A DNA stretch of 64,000 nucleotides, taken from NCBI GenBank assembly GCA_016714745.1, contig JADKCG010000014.1:1-64000 (forward strand). Reading direction: 5' to 3'. Both the position numbers and the translations under genes were made by a program. The notes under the pieces were generated by a model that ran no database searches, was not told where the DNA came from, and worked only from the letters and a program-made list of their open reading frames with translations. This stretch comes from Elusimicrobiota bacterium (GTDB taxonomy: Bacteria > Elusimicrobiota > Elusimicrobia > FEN-1173). Numbering within the stretch: the first letter of the stretch is position 1; each line of letters starts with the position of its first letter. This document shows positions 46,401 through 51,541 of the stretch, in pieces.

Positions 46401-46970
46401 AAAAGCCCCCGTCGCGCCTTCTAGGCCCACGAGAGAAACGGCGCCGCTTCCCACAATTTCATTAATCAAGCCGGAAATGTTCATCTGGGCTTCCCGCTGT
46501 TCGTGGACGTCTTGAATGTGAACGATGAGGGGCCGATTTTCAGCGTTGGGGGCAAAATACGCTTGGGAGATAGTGCCGTGGGCCGACGAAATATGGTTTA
46601 ACCAGGCCGGCAAAGATTTCTGCTGTTCGGGGCTCAAAGAGGAATGGGCGGATGGAAGGCTGGGCCCCGAGAGGGACTCCAAACCAACACCGCCTTGGTT
46701 TTTACCGTCGAGGAACGGAAGCGCTTCTGTCAACGCTCCCGCGCCTGCGGGCAACATGGCGTATTGGGTGCCGGTTCTGGAGGAATTTCTGGACTGGGCG
46801 GCTTTCTGCCTGTCCTGCCAAAACCCCGCCTCCACAAGGGGGGACGCAAGGGTCGTGTACATGAAGGTTCCCGCCAAAAGAGCGGCCATGTTTTTTTTCG
46901 CCCCCGCCAACGACGGCATGAACACCGACTTAAGATCTCGAACAAAATGGTTCAGGATGGTGTGCATCAT
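37473..46970 (-). CDS. 3,165-residue protein: ChaN/TIKI-like, M50-like, PMI, PMM and nucleotidyltransferase domains
   Basis: Start ATG 46970 has AAGGAG eight bases upstream; the frame is open to 47108. A signal-like segment is followed by GFWQDRQKA and the shared ChaN/TIKI-like domain (VHIQDVHEQREAQ about 150, LLTGGFHTEGM about 537). A membrane region resembles site-2 proteases (LLHELGGHLL about 786; IAGPAAN about 831). A complete type I mannose-6-phosphate isomerase follows (about 900-1315: IQVHPNKEQAE, NHKPELIVA, GVPHAYLDG), then a phosphomannomutase (about 1540-2165: KIGTSGVRA, ATGSHIP, STDGDSDRP, GAEANGG, RPSGNAS). A sugar nucleotidyltransferase (about 2195-2690: PGKGTRMSPLT) has left-handed helix repeats. 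The C-terminal 450 residues are unrecognised. Together these could make GDP-mannose from fructose-6-phosphate. The nucleotide specificity is inferred. Confidence 0.8.
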   Translation of the reverse strand: MMHTILNHFVRDLKSVFMPSLAGAKKNMAALLAGTFMYTTLASPLVEAGFWQDRQKAAQSRNSSRTGTQYAMLPAGAGALTEALPFLDGKNQGGVGLESLSGPSLPSAHSSLSPEQQKSLPAWLNHISSAHGTISQAYFAPNAENRPLIVHIQDVHEQREAQMNISGLINEIVGSGAVSLVGLEGATGAFDLTPYRTFPNKAVIGDVADFLVQEHMIGGGEHAGWTAEKDPTLWGVEEMGIYLKNLNSFKDSLPIQQRVQDRIKSWEYRLAQVKPKVFSPELKAFDESQARYKNGSLALPEYVDLLEKTIKLDTTKFPATVVFRHCLSLEKSLNFSDVEKERTRLIESLTKALSEKEIAALVQRTLLYKSGRLSYGGYYDSLQTICEAKGVSLSRFPAMAAYIKYVLASEQIKPEALLSELDTLQENAATALVRTPEERNIYDLAQDLHSLTSLAAFKMAPHDWATYQQARSRIMDMAARMDRLAPGADNYAGDLPKDLVPFEGFCHAALARDRTLTDNLLAKMKASGQKNAILLTGGFHTEGMTDLLRKGKVSYVVFTPTLTAVSADSNYLDFLKNRPALEKLFTQEKITTKAPINGSGVTPTPGQEPAAAAINAVSEEVITALAGNQVTEAVKALSPAVVTESEAVDGSSVYSTEAGRKTVSVAVSEGQTPPASRRLGEFVASFSGKVGRSFSVYVRDSGKIFFLSPMLLMAKVSEFFSRSKTDKGDDGKFAGQTQGNRNFLKMGQLVVSLTVVAGISLALFGASLAAVGSFVGFGLLGVLLHELGGHLLMYNRLGGKDGQLSFGTKGIWVQTGDLGFRKNAWVAIAGPAANILIAALAGVLIWAGVDSSALQAFAATNLVFGLTALVPFGRGSDIENFFSFRQKAIDMERYAAKPEPVLLETGVQNYAWGQQGTGAYIPQLLGIREENKPYAEVWIGAHPDLPSKAVLPTGTKIKMDSLVEVAGKNIMSPHARNLYNGQLPFLFKVLAAGKPLSIQVHPNKEQAESGFAKENQAGVDLKADNRNYKDPNHKPELIVAVTEFFGLRGFKPLGEIVAAFKANPELLVIDGAKDFVLSPSEKKLKNLYGTIMGLSEDGADAILTPLMARLNMENTTSPFQKTSPEYWVLRSYAEFPKEQHREGVFSVYLLNLIRLNPGKAMYLSAGVPHAYLDGVGMEIMANSNNVLRGGLTPKHVDVPELMNTVVFQGEPPAVRDGIKVSATETVYREPGDVPEFQLSRIDISQESAHIQPPVHDVETLIVLEAQHPLVLRMDDSSQLTLTRGQTVMIPKGVGYRLIASKGTATLYKATVPMPPFALGGMSWQAKEEKAKGIVNDLLSLQGGPRTVLEGVQRIVDNLFALQQEGNLGDVSDIADQVDQALYGNGNANIKRIFSRVFNRSYSNHRLPKPTQATPIAQGGLDMNGKQAGADSLADRVREVSLPGLTNTVDQTLILSNRENIDVALEVKRPDGWKNVGITNIREGRDGAIFIPAHSFVEDAGQPTVVRLVRLDKNTAASSTVGIKISTGRPKLIPPSAEDTLKETIKFNPVAPKIGTSGVRADVLDLRDIQIYAVALAHIRHLKRAGKLGEGNIPFGIDLRPTSPRLYQAVAKALSDEGLTSQYIGKISSPALTLYNLSRNVAGVEATGSHIPAYRNGFKFNRLDGELRPEDNDAINTLVAGVLEELLSQGASSSMFDQYGFFKSDVQLPVIPESDVQAGWGPYKGRFEEATKRDTLHRDQKPLQVVFYQHSAVGREAVPEILENAGAVVYKVGASETFVPIDTEAINDEHLAMLLGFAENQWKKTGPVDAIVSTDGDSDRPLVIGVEKKGIVQRISDLLVGVVELAFAIVSFGDRTEALRQWAFRKSFLNVEFVPGELLGAMAAEYMGADFFATPVSSHPGLEGFFAGLSQKTRAPIDLVRTKIGSAQVVEAMETAENKGKSKVMGAEANGGTLQQSRMTSPETATWVEPLATRDATLPIIAVLAIAAREGTSVVASVKSRFKGNKGATMIDIEESAVGVTKGKIDRFFATNVAGAIELLFNQDGSVTLKDSEKSDAKTVATWNQGDANASAWAEKRASIERLFAKAGYKGGIAKINVRDGIQVHFNNGEIGHFRPSGNASQLRLYVYTPGSKGRKDNILKVAYASLLKEFKDFIDAQDVSQPAQISGVTSKTQTGLGTSQTSQAPPVDSPENRISHLKGLREIARENKGPVNVIAIVNGGDGEFVGKALSGQKGQLFRSDGKTTVMPFEEEPSRGQFFGLLAAIRQWKDQHDGQGLDRDHVSAGIMMPGKGTRMSPLTQWAFGIKPFIPMLIRAVKNGPWLSAAAASIFSWTLVTSRLEALGFRGIAWKWGDEPQIASRLMSSFNEDLSQTDAIRVGQATVMPSDIEDRLANNQRNSNGEFDDPVLAQLDDLAQNKEWLVIDKTTNRLLLDLRRRPLEQLIALKKSLEAGREPGSIELLTHMGSPAFSYALIEAADTVYSNEIADATQKMDVDGFLFAALTMPKDLWDNDVKSKTIVFDKKNVENNTELADAYYAKVQRLKEAVNVSRGRDATADLDLRVLNMGQSPYWGDIGQLAKARDSVSVVNDRESPNGDFARRLAMIDDVQPDQWGNIVVGNSQYPKDGTVRNSVIIDSVIHAAVRVEGAVLVNSQVGKATIAVGAVVFDSTVAELTMGPKSYAHGVLAGVGEPISVQENYTQTSIPKDPSRLDQGFEQWKADMAVDVGKDENYLSAKFDNPNSFAEKAKQMRGREVSVADAQGAIAQYRKSLAQKFAPRTKAASVSDTQNVVPAVKVLSFALTTQVTSEPIASVSLSGLMVSLLNVPAEGKAVELPEGWIAMPARQMIAWLGYATPAEQQAGIAQILNYRERAESILAAVLAEAAAAHANGKSYKTGKEINDAAMHQEMQDLARLGFWLGLNIDQAQDVIDRTYNAHRTMERIASSREVPKDTQGKPQLEVVSIKKPLTLLGLYNRIEKAIATLFAGMFLLINRAEVAIPVLPLVMGPDGVMWQPGTDQLTIDKSKSLINEINDTLGDNKTPIAIAAFDGTLTSDQIKAFLSNEGVSTENRVLILGSEIPGIHNVDGTLVDVPEILKHVGKTVYGWGALKAHFWYLQMAPKVYTNEPANLDLGEFRNIIQVILIHLGQIKPLDLDQYNDKVERYLKAQA

Positions 46971-47125
46971 TGCGCAATCTCCTTGGTTTCTACGACGGTG
47001 AACAAGTGGCGAATCACCACCTGCCCGCTCCTGTAAAACGTCAGACAAATCCGTTGTGGACGTCATTGTCTCTTTTGTTTTTGGTTCCATGTGAATACTA
47101 TAACCCAACTGACCTTAAGATCATC

Positions 47126-47151
47126 TTAAGAAGTTGTAAATTTATTGTAAA
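47126..47151 (-). promoter_or_regulatory. Tandem TTGTAAA box upstream of the 3,165-residue giant
   Basis: TTAAGAAG then TTGTAAA (47134-47140) and TTGTAAA (47145-47151) on the plus strand, with the same 11-bp period as before the other two giants. It lies about 165 bp upstream of the start codon. Confidence 0.65.
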
Positions 47152-47365
47152 CGTTTTCACCCGGGACCCAGCTGTCCGGGGAATTGTTCCGTAACTTCAA
47201 AACAGACAATTTAGGAACGCAAAAGGGGGCCCCGTCGGAAGGCCTCAAAAAAAAAGCCCAGACCTAATGATTCGCTTTGCCCGGCGGGTCCCCGTTGGGT
47301 CGACCGCGCGGCCCGGGCGCAACGTGATAAATGGGATCGATTCATCCCTTCGCTTTTGTGGCCTG

Positions 47366-47430
47366 TAGGAGCGCGGGCGTCCCGCCCGCATTCTTTGGAA
47401 TGGAATCCTGTGCGGGCGAGCCGCTCGCGC
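47366..47430. repeat. Two REP-like palindromes
   Basis: GCGGGCG/CGCCCGC (47373-47379 with 47383-47389) and GCGGGCG/CGCTCGC (about 47412-47428) form a closely spaced pair preceded by TGTAGGAGCGC. This is the look of REP sequences. No REP-associated Y1 transposase is in the window. Confidence 0.55.
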
Positions 47431-47534
47431 TTCAAAATCGCGATTTGAGCAAATTGATGAAACCCCTCAGACGGTAGATGTTCCCTATCGAAGGATTTGG
47501 GCTGGTGAACCCACTCAGGTGGAGAATAGGCCTT

Positions 47535-47634
47535 AGGGCCCGCGCAAAAATAACTATCTATTTTCTCCGGCGGCTTTTGGCCTGCGCCTGCGTTGCTCGT
47601 CAGTCACAGACTCCCGGTATGCTCCTCCCTTGTA
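47535..47634 (-). repeat. Dispersed repeat, copy 3
   Basis: Read on the minus strand it contains ACTGACGAGCAACGCAGG and ends in TTATTTTTGCGCGGGCCCT. It matches 4975-5025 in its first half and 48814-48877 in its second half. It is inverted relative to copy 4 on the far side of the IS110 gene. Confidence 0.6.
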
Positions 47635-47639
47635 TCATG

Positions 47640-47820
47640 AATATACTTTTGGCAATGTTTCTCTGTTGTCAAAGGCTGGTGCGGTAGCCCGATCCTTCCT
47701 TGGTCTTAAAGACCGTGCGCGAGCGTGGGCGCCACACCCCCAATTCCATAGAAAGCCCGAACAGTTGCGAGGGCCGTTAGAGCCCGTATCCCGCAAGGAA
47801 GGGCTTCTCAGGAGGTTGTC
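47640..47820 (+). ncRNA. Probable IS110 bridge-RNA region
   Basis: The roughly 180-nt non-coding left end just upstream of the IS110 recombinase gene. In IS110-group elements this end encodes the structured bridge RNA that pairs with target and donor DNA. Short stems are visible (for example GGTCTT / AAGACC near 47,703-47,715). The exact ends and loops cannot be set by eye. Confidence 0.35.
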
Positions 47821-48798
47821 ATGAACCAAATCAGTGAATCCCTCACCCCCTCTGATATTTTCATCGGGGTTGACGTGTCTAAAACCCGCCTCGATGTTGC
47901 CGTTCATCCCTCCGGTGACAGTTTCTCCACCGATAACGACGGACCGTCCATCACGGCCCTCGTCAATCGTTTGAAAAATCTTCACCCTGCCCTCATCGTC
48001 CTGGAAGCCACCGGTGGATATGAAGTTCTCTTTGTCTCCACTGCCGGCGCCGCCGGGCTCCCTGTCGTCGTCGCCAACCCCCGCCAAGTCCGTGACTTCG
48101 CTCGCGCCACAGGCCGCCTGGCAAAAACCGACGCCATCGATGCCGATGTTCTGGCTCTCTTTGGCGAGCGGGTGCGCCCACCGGTTCGTGCTCTGCCCGA
48201 CGAGGCCACGCGCCACCTCGATGCCCTCGTCACCCGCCGACACCAGATTGTCGCGATGATTACCGCCGAAGGCAACCGTCTTCCTTCCGCCCCCGACGCC
48301 CTTCGCCGCGATATCCGGGCTCACATCCATTGGCTTCAAAAAAAACTCCTGCGTCTCGACAAAGAGCTTCACGATGCCATTCTCCAAAGCCCTTTATGGA
48401 GCGAAAAAGACACTCTCCTGCAGAGCGTTCCAGGGATCGGTCCCCGCATCTCCGCCGCCCTTTTGGCCGGCGTTCCCGAACTGGGCCGCCTGGACCGTCG
48501 GCAGGCCGCCGCGCTCGTTGGAGTTGCCCCCTTCAACCAGGACAGCGGGACTCTGCGCGGACGACGAATGATCTGGGGCGGACGCGCCGCCGTTCGATCG
48601 TCTCTTTACATGGCAGCGCTCGTTGCCTCCAGGCACAATCCCATCATCTGAGACTTCTACAAACGTCTTCGTGCTGCAGGAAAACGGGCCAAGGTGGCGC
48701 TGGTCGCCTGCATGCGAAAGCTCTTGACCATTCTCAACGCTATTCTCAAGACAAAAACCAAGTGGCGGCAGGTTACTGATCATGTCCCAGCCACTTGA
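47821..48798 (+). pseudogene. IS110-family recombinase with in-frame TGA
   Basis: AGGAGG precedes ATG 47821. The N-terminal RuvC-like DEDD domain has FIGVDVSKTRLDVAV, VLEATGGYE and KTDAIDADVLA; the C-terminal Tnp domain has LQSVPGIGPRISAAL and GGRAAVRSSLYMAAL. At 48649-48651 a TGA interrupts the frame, which continues DFYKRLRAAGKRAKVALVAC and MRKLLTILNAILK to a second stop at 48796-48798. The normal family sequence has a sense codon there. Loss of the last 49 residues probably inactivates it. TGA is used as a normal stop elsewhere here, so recoding is unlikely. Confidence 0.8.
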
Positions 48799-48813
48799 CT
48801 TTCAAGACAGTTG

Positions 48814-48877
48814 CTCGCGCCTTGGCTCAGCTCAAAATCCACTCGGATAAAATGGACATTTATTTCTGCGCGGGCCC
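48814..48877 (+). repeat. Dispersed repeat, copy 4
   Basis: Starts CTCGCGCCTTGGCTC and ends TTTATTTCTGCGCGGGCCC. It lies 15 bp after the IS110 frame ends, is inverted relative to copy 3, and is nearly identical at its start to copy 2. The IS110 element therefore sits between two inverted copies, as if inserted in a palindromic repeat. Confidence 0.6.
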
Positions 48878-48930
48878 TTATGGGAGAATTTTGGGCGAAA
48901 ACAATACTCACCCCAAAAGACAAAAAGTAT

Positions 48931-48959
48931 GGTATAAATTAGGCGGACTAAATTAAACC
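48931..48959 (+). promoter_or_regulatory. Inverted repeat at DUF4143 copy 5
   Basis: GGTATAAATTAG (48931-48942) and CTAAATTAAACC (48948-48959) are inverted with 10 of 12 positions matching and a 5-bp spacer, ending directly at ATG 48960. TATAAA (48933-48938) in the left arm is the best -10; no -35 is evident. Confidence 0.55.
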
Positions 48960-50120
48960 ATGATTAACAGACAACTTAAGCTCCCGAAGAAGAACAGTTT
49001 TTTCCTTTTTGGCCCTAGAGGAACGGGGAAAACGCATTTGCTCCGTGAATTCCTCAAAGACAAACCTTGTCTCTACATCGACCTCTTGGACCCGGAACGG
49101 CATCAAACACTGAGCCTACGACCCAAAGCGTTAGAAGAGGAGATTCTGGGCCTTGATCCACACACCCGTTGGGTGGTCATTGATGAAGTGCAGAAAATCC
49201 CCGCCCTGTTGGATATCGTCCACCAACAAATGGAATCGAGAGACATTTGTTTTGCCCTGACCGGGTCCAGCGCCCGAAAGCTTAAAACAGCGGGGGCGAA
49301 TATGCTGGCGGGGCGGGCCTTCTTGACCTATCTTTTTCCACTCACGTCTATGGAGCTGGGGGATTCGTTTTCACTCGCTGATGCCCTTCGATGGGGGACC
49401 CTGCCAAAAATATTTTCACTCGAAACGGAAGAAGAAAAGCGGGACTATTTGCGGGCCTACACGCACGTTTATCTTCAAGAAGAAATTACACAGGAACAGG
49501 TGGTACGGAAACTAGACCCTTTTCGGCGTTTTCTCCTGGTGGCTGCTCAGATGAGCGGTCAAATTATCAACTTTTCTAAAGTGGCGCGGGATGTGGGAAC
49601 TTCAGTGCCTACCGTCCAATCTTATTTCCAAATACTCGAGGACACTTGCATTGGGTTCTTGTTGGAGCCCTTCCATGAATCTGTCCGGAAACGACAAAGA
49701 GAGAATCCGAAATTTTATCTCTTCGACACCGGTGTACAAAGGGCTCTTGAAAATACCTTATCGCTGAACCTTCTTCCCAGCACATACGCCTACGGCGTGG
49801 CCTTTGAGCATTTTATTATCAATGAAATTGTTCGATTATCGTCCTATGCCAAGAAAGACGACAGGTTTTCCTACCTCTGCACAAAAGATGGGGTCGAAAT
49901 CGACCTCGTGATCGAACATCCGGGAGGAAAAAAAGCATTGGTTGAAATTAAATCGACTGAATTTCTGAGGCCCGAAGATATTCATTCCTTTCGGAAATTG
50001 GGGTCCGACATCCCTCGGTCCGACATGTATTGCTTCTCCCGGGATCCCCACCCAAAGGTCATCGATAACGTCCGTTGCCTTCCCTGGAAAAAAGGGTTGA
50101 TTGAACTGGGCTTGTTCTAA
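48960..50120 (+). CDS. AAA+ ATPase with DUF4143 domain (copy 5)
   Basis: 386 residues. Walker A GPRGTGKTH, Walker B WVVIDEVQKIP, sensor LTGSSARKL, and C-terminal GVEIDLVIEH...VEIK. The start codon follows an inverted repeat directly and has no ribosome site. The gene lies about 80 bp downstream of a dispersed-repeat copy and converges on DUF4143 copy 6. Copies 5 and 6 are clearly different proteins, so this is not a local duplication. Confidence 0.85.
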   Translation: MINRQLKLPKKNSFFLFGPRGTGKTHLLREFLKDKPCLYIDLLDPERHQTLSLRPKALEEEILGLDPHTRWVVIDEVQKIPALLDIVHQQMESRDICFALTGSSARKLKTAGANMLAGRAFLTYLFPLTSMELGDSFSLADALRWGTLPKIFSLETEEEKRDYLRAYTHVYLQEEITQEQVVRKLDPFRRFLLVAAQMSGQIINFSKVARDVGTSVPTVQSYFQILEDTCIGFLLEPFHESVRKRQRENPKFYLFDTGVQRALENTLSLNLLPSTYAYGVAFEHFIINEIVRLSSYAKKDDRFSYLCTKDGVEIDLVIEHPGGKKALVEIKSTEFLRPEDIHSFRKLGSDIPRSDMYCFSRDPHPKVIDNVRCLPWKKGLIELGLF

Positions 50121-50216
50121 CCGGGATTCCCCGGTTGACACGGGGCTATCGTTGACAGGGTCCTGAACAGAATTTTCGAGCCCTGCCGGGCGGGAATGCT
50201 CCGTCAACCGAAATTT

Positions 50217-51422
50217 TCAGCTTAAGATGGAGTTCGGATGGTTGAAGAAATCTTGCAAAGAGAGATGTCGGACGGGGAACGGGGGAGGAGCGCCCCCGAT
50301 CAAAACCAGATTTGAATGTGGATACTGCTTTTGGAAGGAGGTCAAACCGCTCAAATCCGCCCGATGGGTTCCCGATTTTACTTCCACCCCAATCACTTTC
50401 TTCCCGAGCGAAAAAACAAAATCGACTTCTTCGGACCGGTCGCGCCAGTAATAAAGTTCGCCGCCCCACTGATCTGCCAAGACGGCCAAGGCGGCCCCCA
50501 CCGCGTTTTCAACCAAGCGTCCCCGCCATGTGGCATCTATCCCGGACCGATCCAGAGTGGGAAATGCCAGAGCATTGATGAGTCCGTTGTCCCGAACAAT
50601 AATCTTTGGGGTGGATCCCCTTTGCCGCAAACGACTTCCACTCCATCGCGGCAGAGGGGAAAAGAGAAAAGCCTTGGACAGGAGATCGAGATAGTGGGCG
50701 ATGGTGACGGTGTTGCCAGCATCCGACAATTGGCCGACCATTTTCTGGTAGCTGAGCACCTCGGCCGGGTGGGTGCACGCCATTCCAAAAGTCTGCCGTA
50801 GAAGTGCCGGTTTTTGGACAGGGGACAGGAGAAGCACGTCTTTTCCCAACACCGTCTCAATCACCGCATCCCGGATATACCGGCCCCAACGAACCGGGTC
50901 TTGACGCAAGATCATCCCGCCGGGGTAACCTCCAAAAACCAGATACTCCTCGAGACCAATCCCAAAACACCCCTGGCATTCAGCAAAGGACCAATGGGGA
51001 TGCCGGTGTAATTCAAACCGCCCCGTCAAACTTTCCGCCAGCCCCCGTTGCACCAAGAGGGCCGAAGACCCCAAGAGAACGACTCTCAATCGCGTGTTTC
51101 CGCGACGATCCTCATCCCACAATTTTTTGACTGCTTCGCTCCAACGCGGAATTTTTTGAACTTCATCCAAGACAAGGAGGCCGTCCCTCTTCTTCACCAG
51201 GCGCCGCGCCTTCTCCCATTGGGCCACAATCCAATGGACGTCGGGAGGAGCGGGTTGGTCCGCCGTCTCATACTGTGTCGGTCCTTTCCACCGATTGATG
51301 ATTTCCAGAACCAGCGTTGTTTTTCCCACTTGACGGGGTCCCGCCACCGCCTGGATAAAAAAAGCTTCCCCCCGGAGGGATTTCCAGAGAGCATCGAACA
51401 GATCTTCTCGAACGAAGGACAT
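50217..51422 (-). CDS. AAA+ ATPase with DUF4143 domain (copy 6)
   Basis: 401 residues. Walker A GPRQVGKTT, Walker B GLLVLDEVQKIP, sensor LLGSSALL, and C-terminal SEEVDFVFSLG...VEVK. It forms a subtype with a longer segment between Walker A and B. Its promoter carries the longest palindrome in the window. It is located just downstream of the giant operon ending at 51,542 and may share a terminator region with it; the 120-bp gap holds only the operator and a 7-bp hairpin (51530-51545). Confidence 0.85.
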   Translation of the reverse strand: MSFVREDLFDALWKSLRGEAFFIQAVAGPRQVGKTTLVLEIINRWKGPTQYETADQPAPPDVHWIVAQWEKARRLVKKRDGLLVLDEVQKIPRWSEAVKKLWDEDRRGNTRLRVVLLGSSALLVQRGLAESLTGRFELHRHPHWSFAECQGCFGIGLEEYLVFGGYPGGMILRQDPVRWGRYIRDAVIETVLGKDVLLLSPVQKPALLRQTFGMACTHPAEVLSYQKMVGQLSDAGNTVTIAHYLDLLSKAFLFSPLPRWSGSRLRQRGSTPKIIVRDNGLINALAFPTLDRSGIDATWRGRLVENAVGAALAVLADQWGGELYYWRDRSEEVDFVFSLGKKVIGVEVKSGTHRADLSGLTSFQKQYPHSNLVLIGGAPPPFPVRHLSLQDFFNHPNSILS

Positions 51423-51486
51423 GGCCGTATTCTATGAATTTTGTTCCTAATTTACAATTAACTCAGTCGACTGAGTTAATTGTAAA
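51423..51486 (-). promoter_or_regulatory. 36-bp perfect palindrome and promoter, DUF4143 copy 6
   Basis: Positions 51451-51486 are a perfect palindrome centred on GTCGAC; each half reads TTTACAATTAACTCAGTC from outside in. On the minus strand TTGTAA (51457-51452, in the near arm), 17-bp spacer, TAGAAT (51434-51429), six bases, ATG 51422. The promoter therefore begins inside the palindrome and the mRNA should be leaderless. Confidence 0.7.
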
Positions 51487-51541
51487 AATAAAAATTCCTT
51501 CAAAGGGATAAATAAGCTCCAGCCGATGGCTGATCCAAGGA

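Noticed and set aside
47366..47430. CRISPR-like repeat
   Set aside because: Only two palindromes with different arms and no regular spacers; they look like REP elements.
48649..48651. TGA read as an amino acid in the IS110 gene
   Set aside because: TGA is a normal stop in several intact genes here, for example at the antitoxin/toxin overlap, and the IS1380 gene has a TAA instead.
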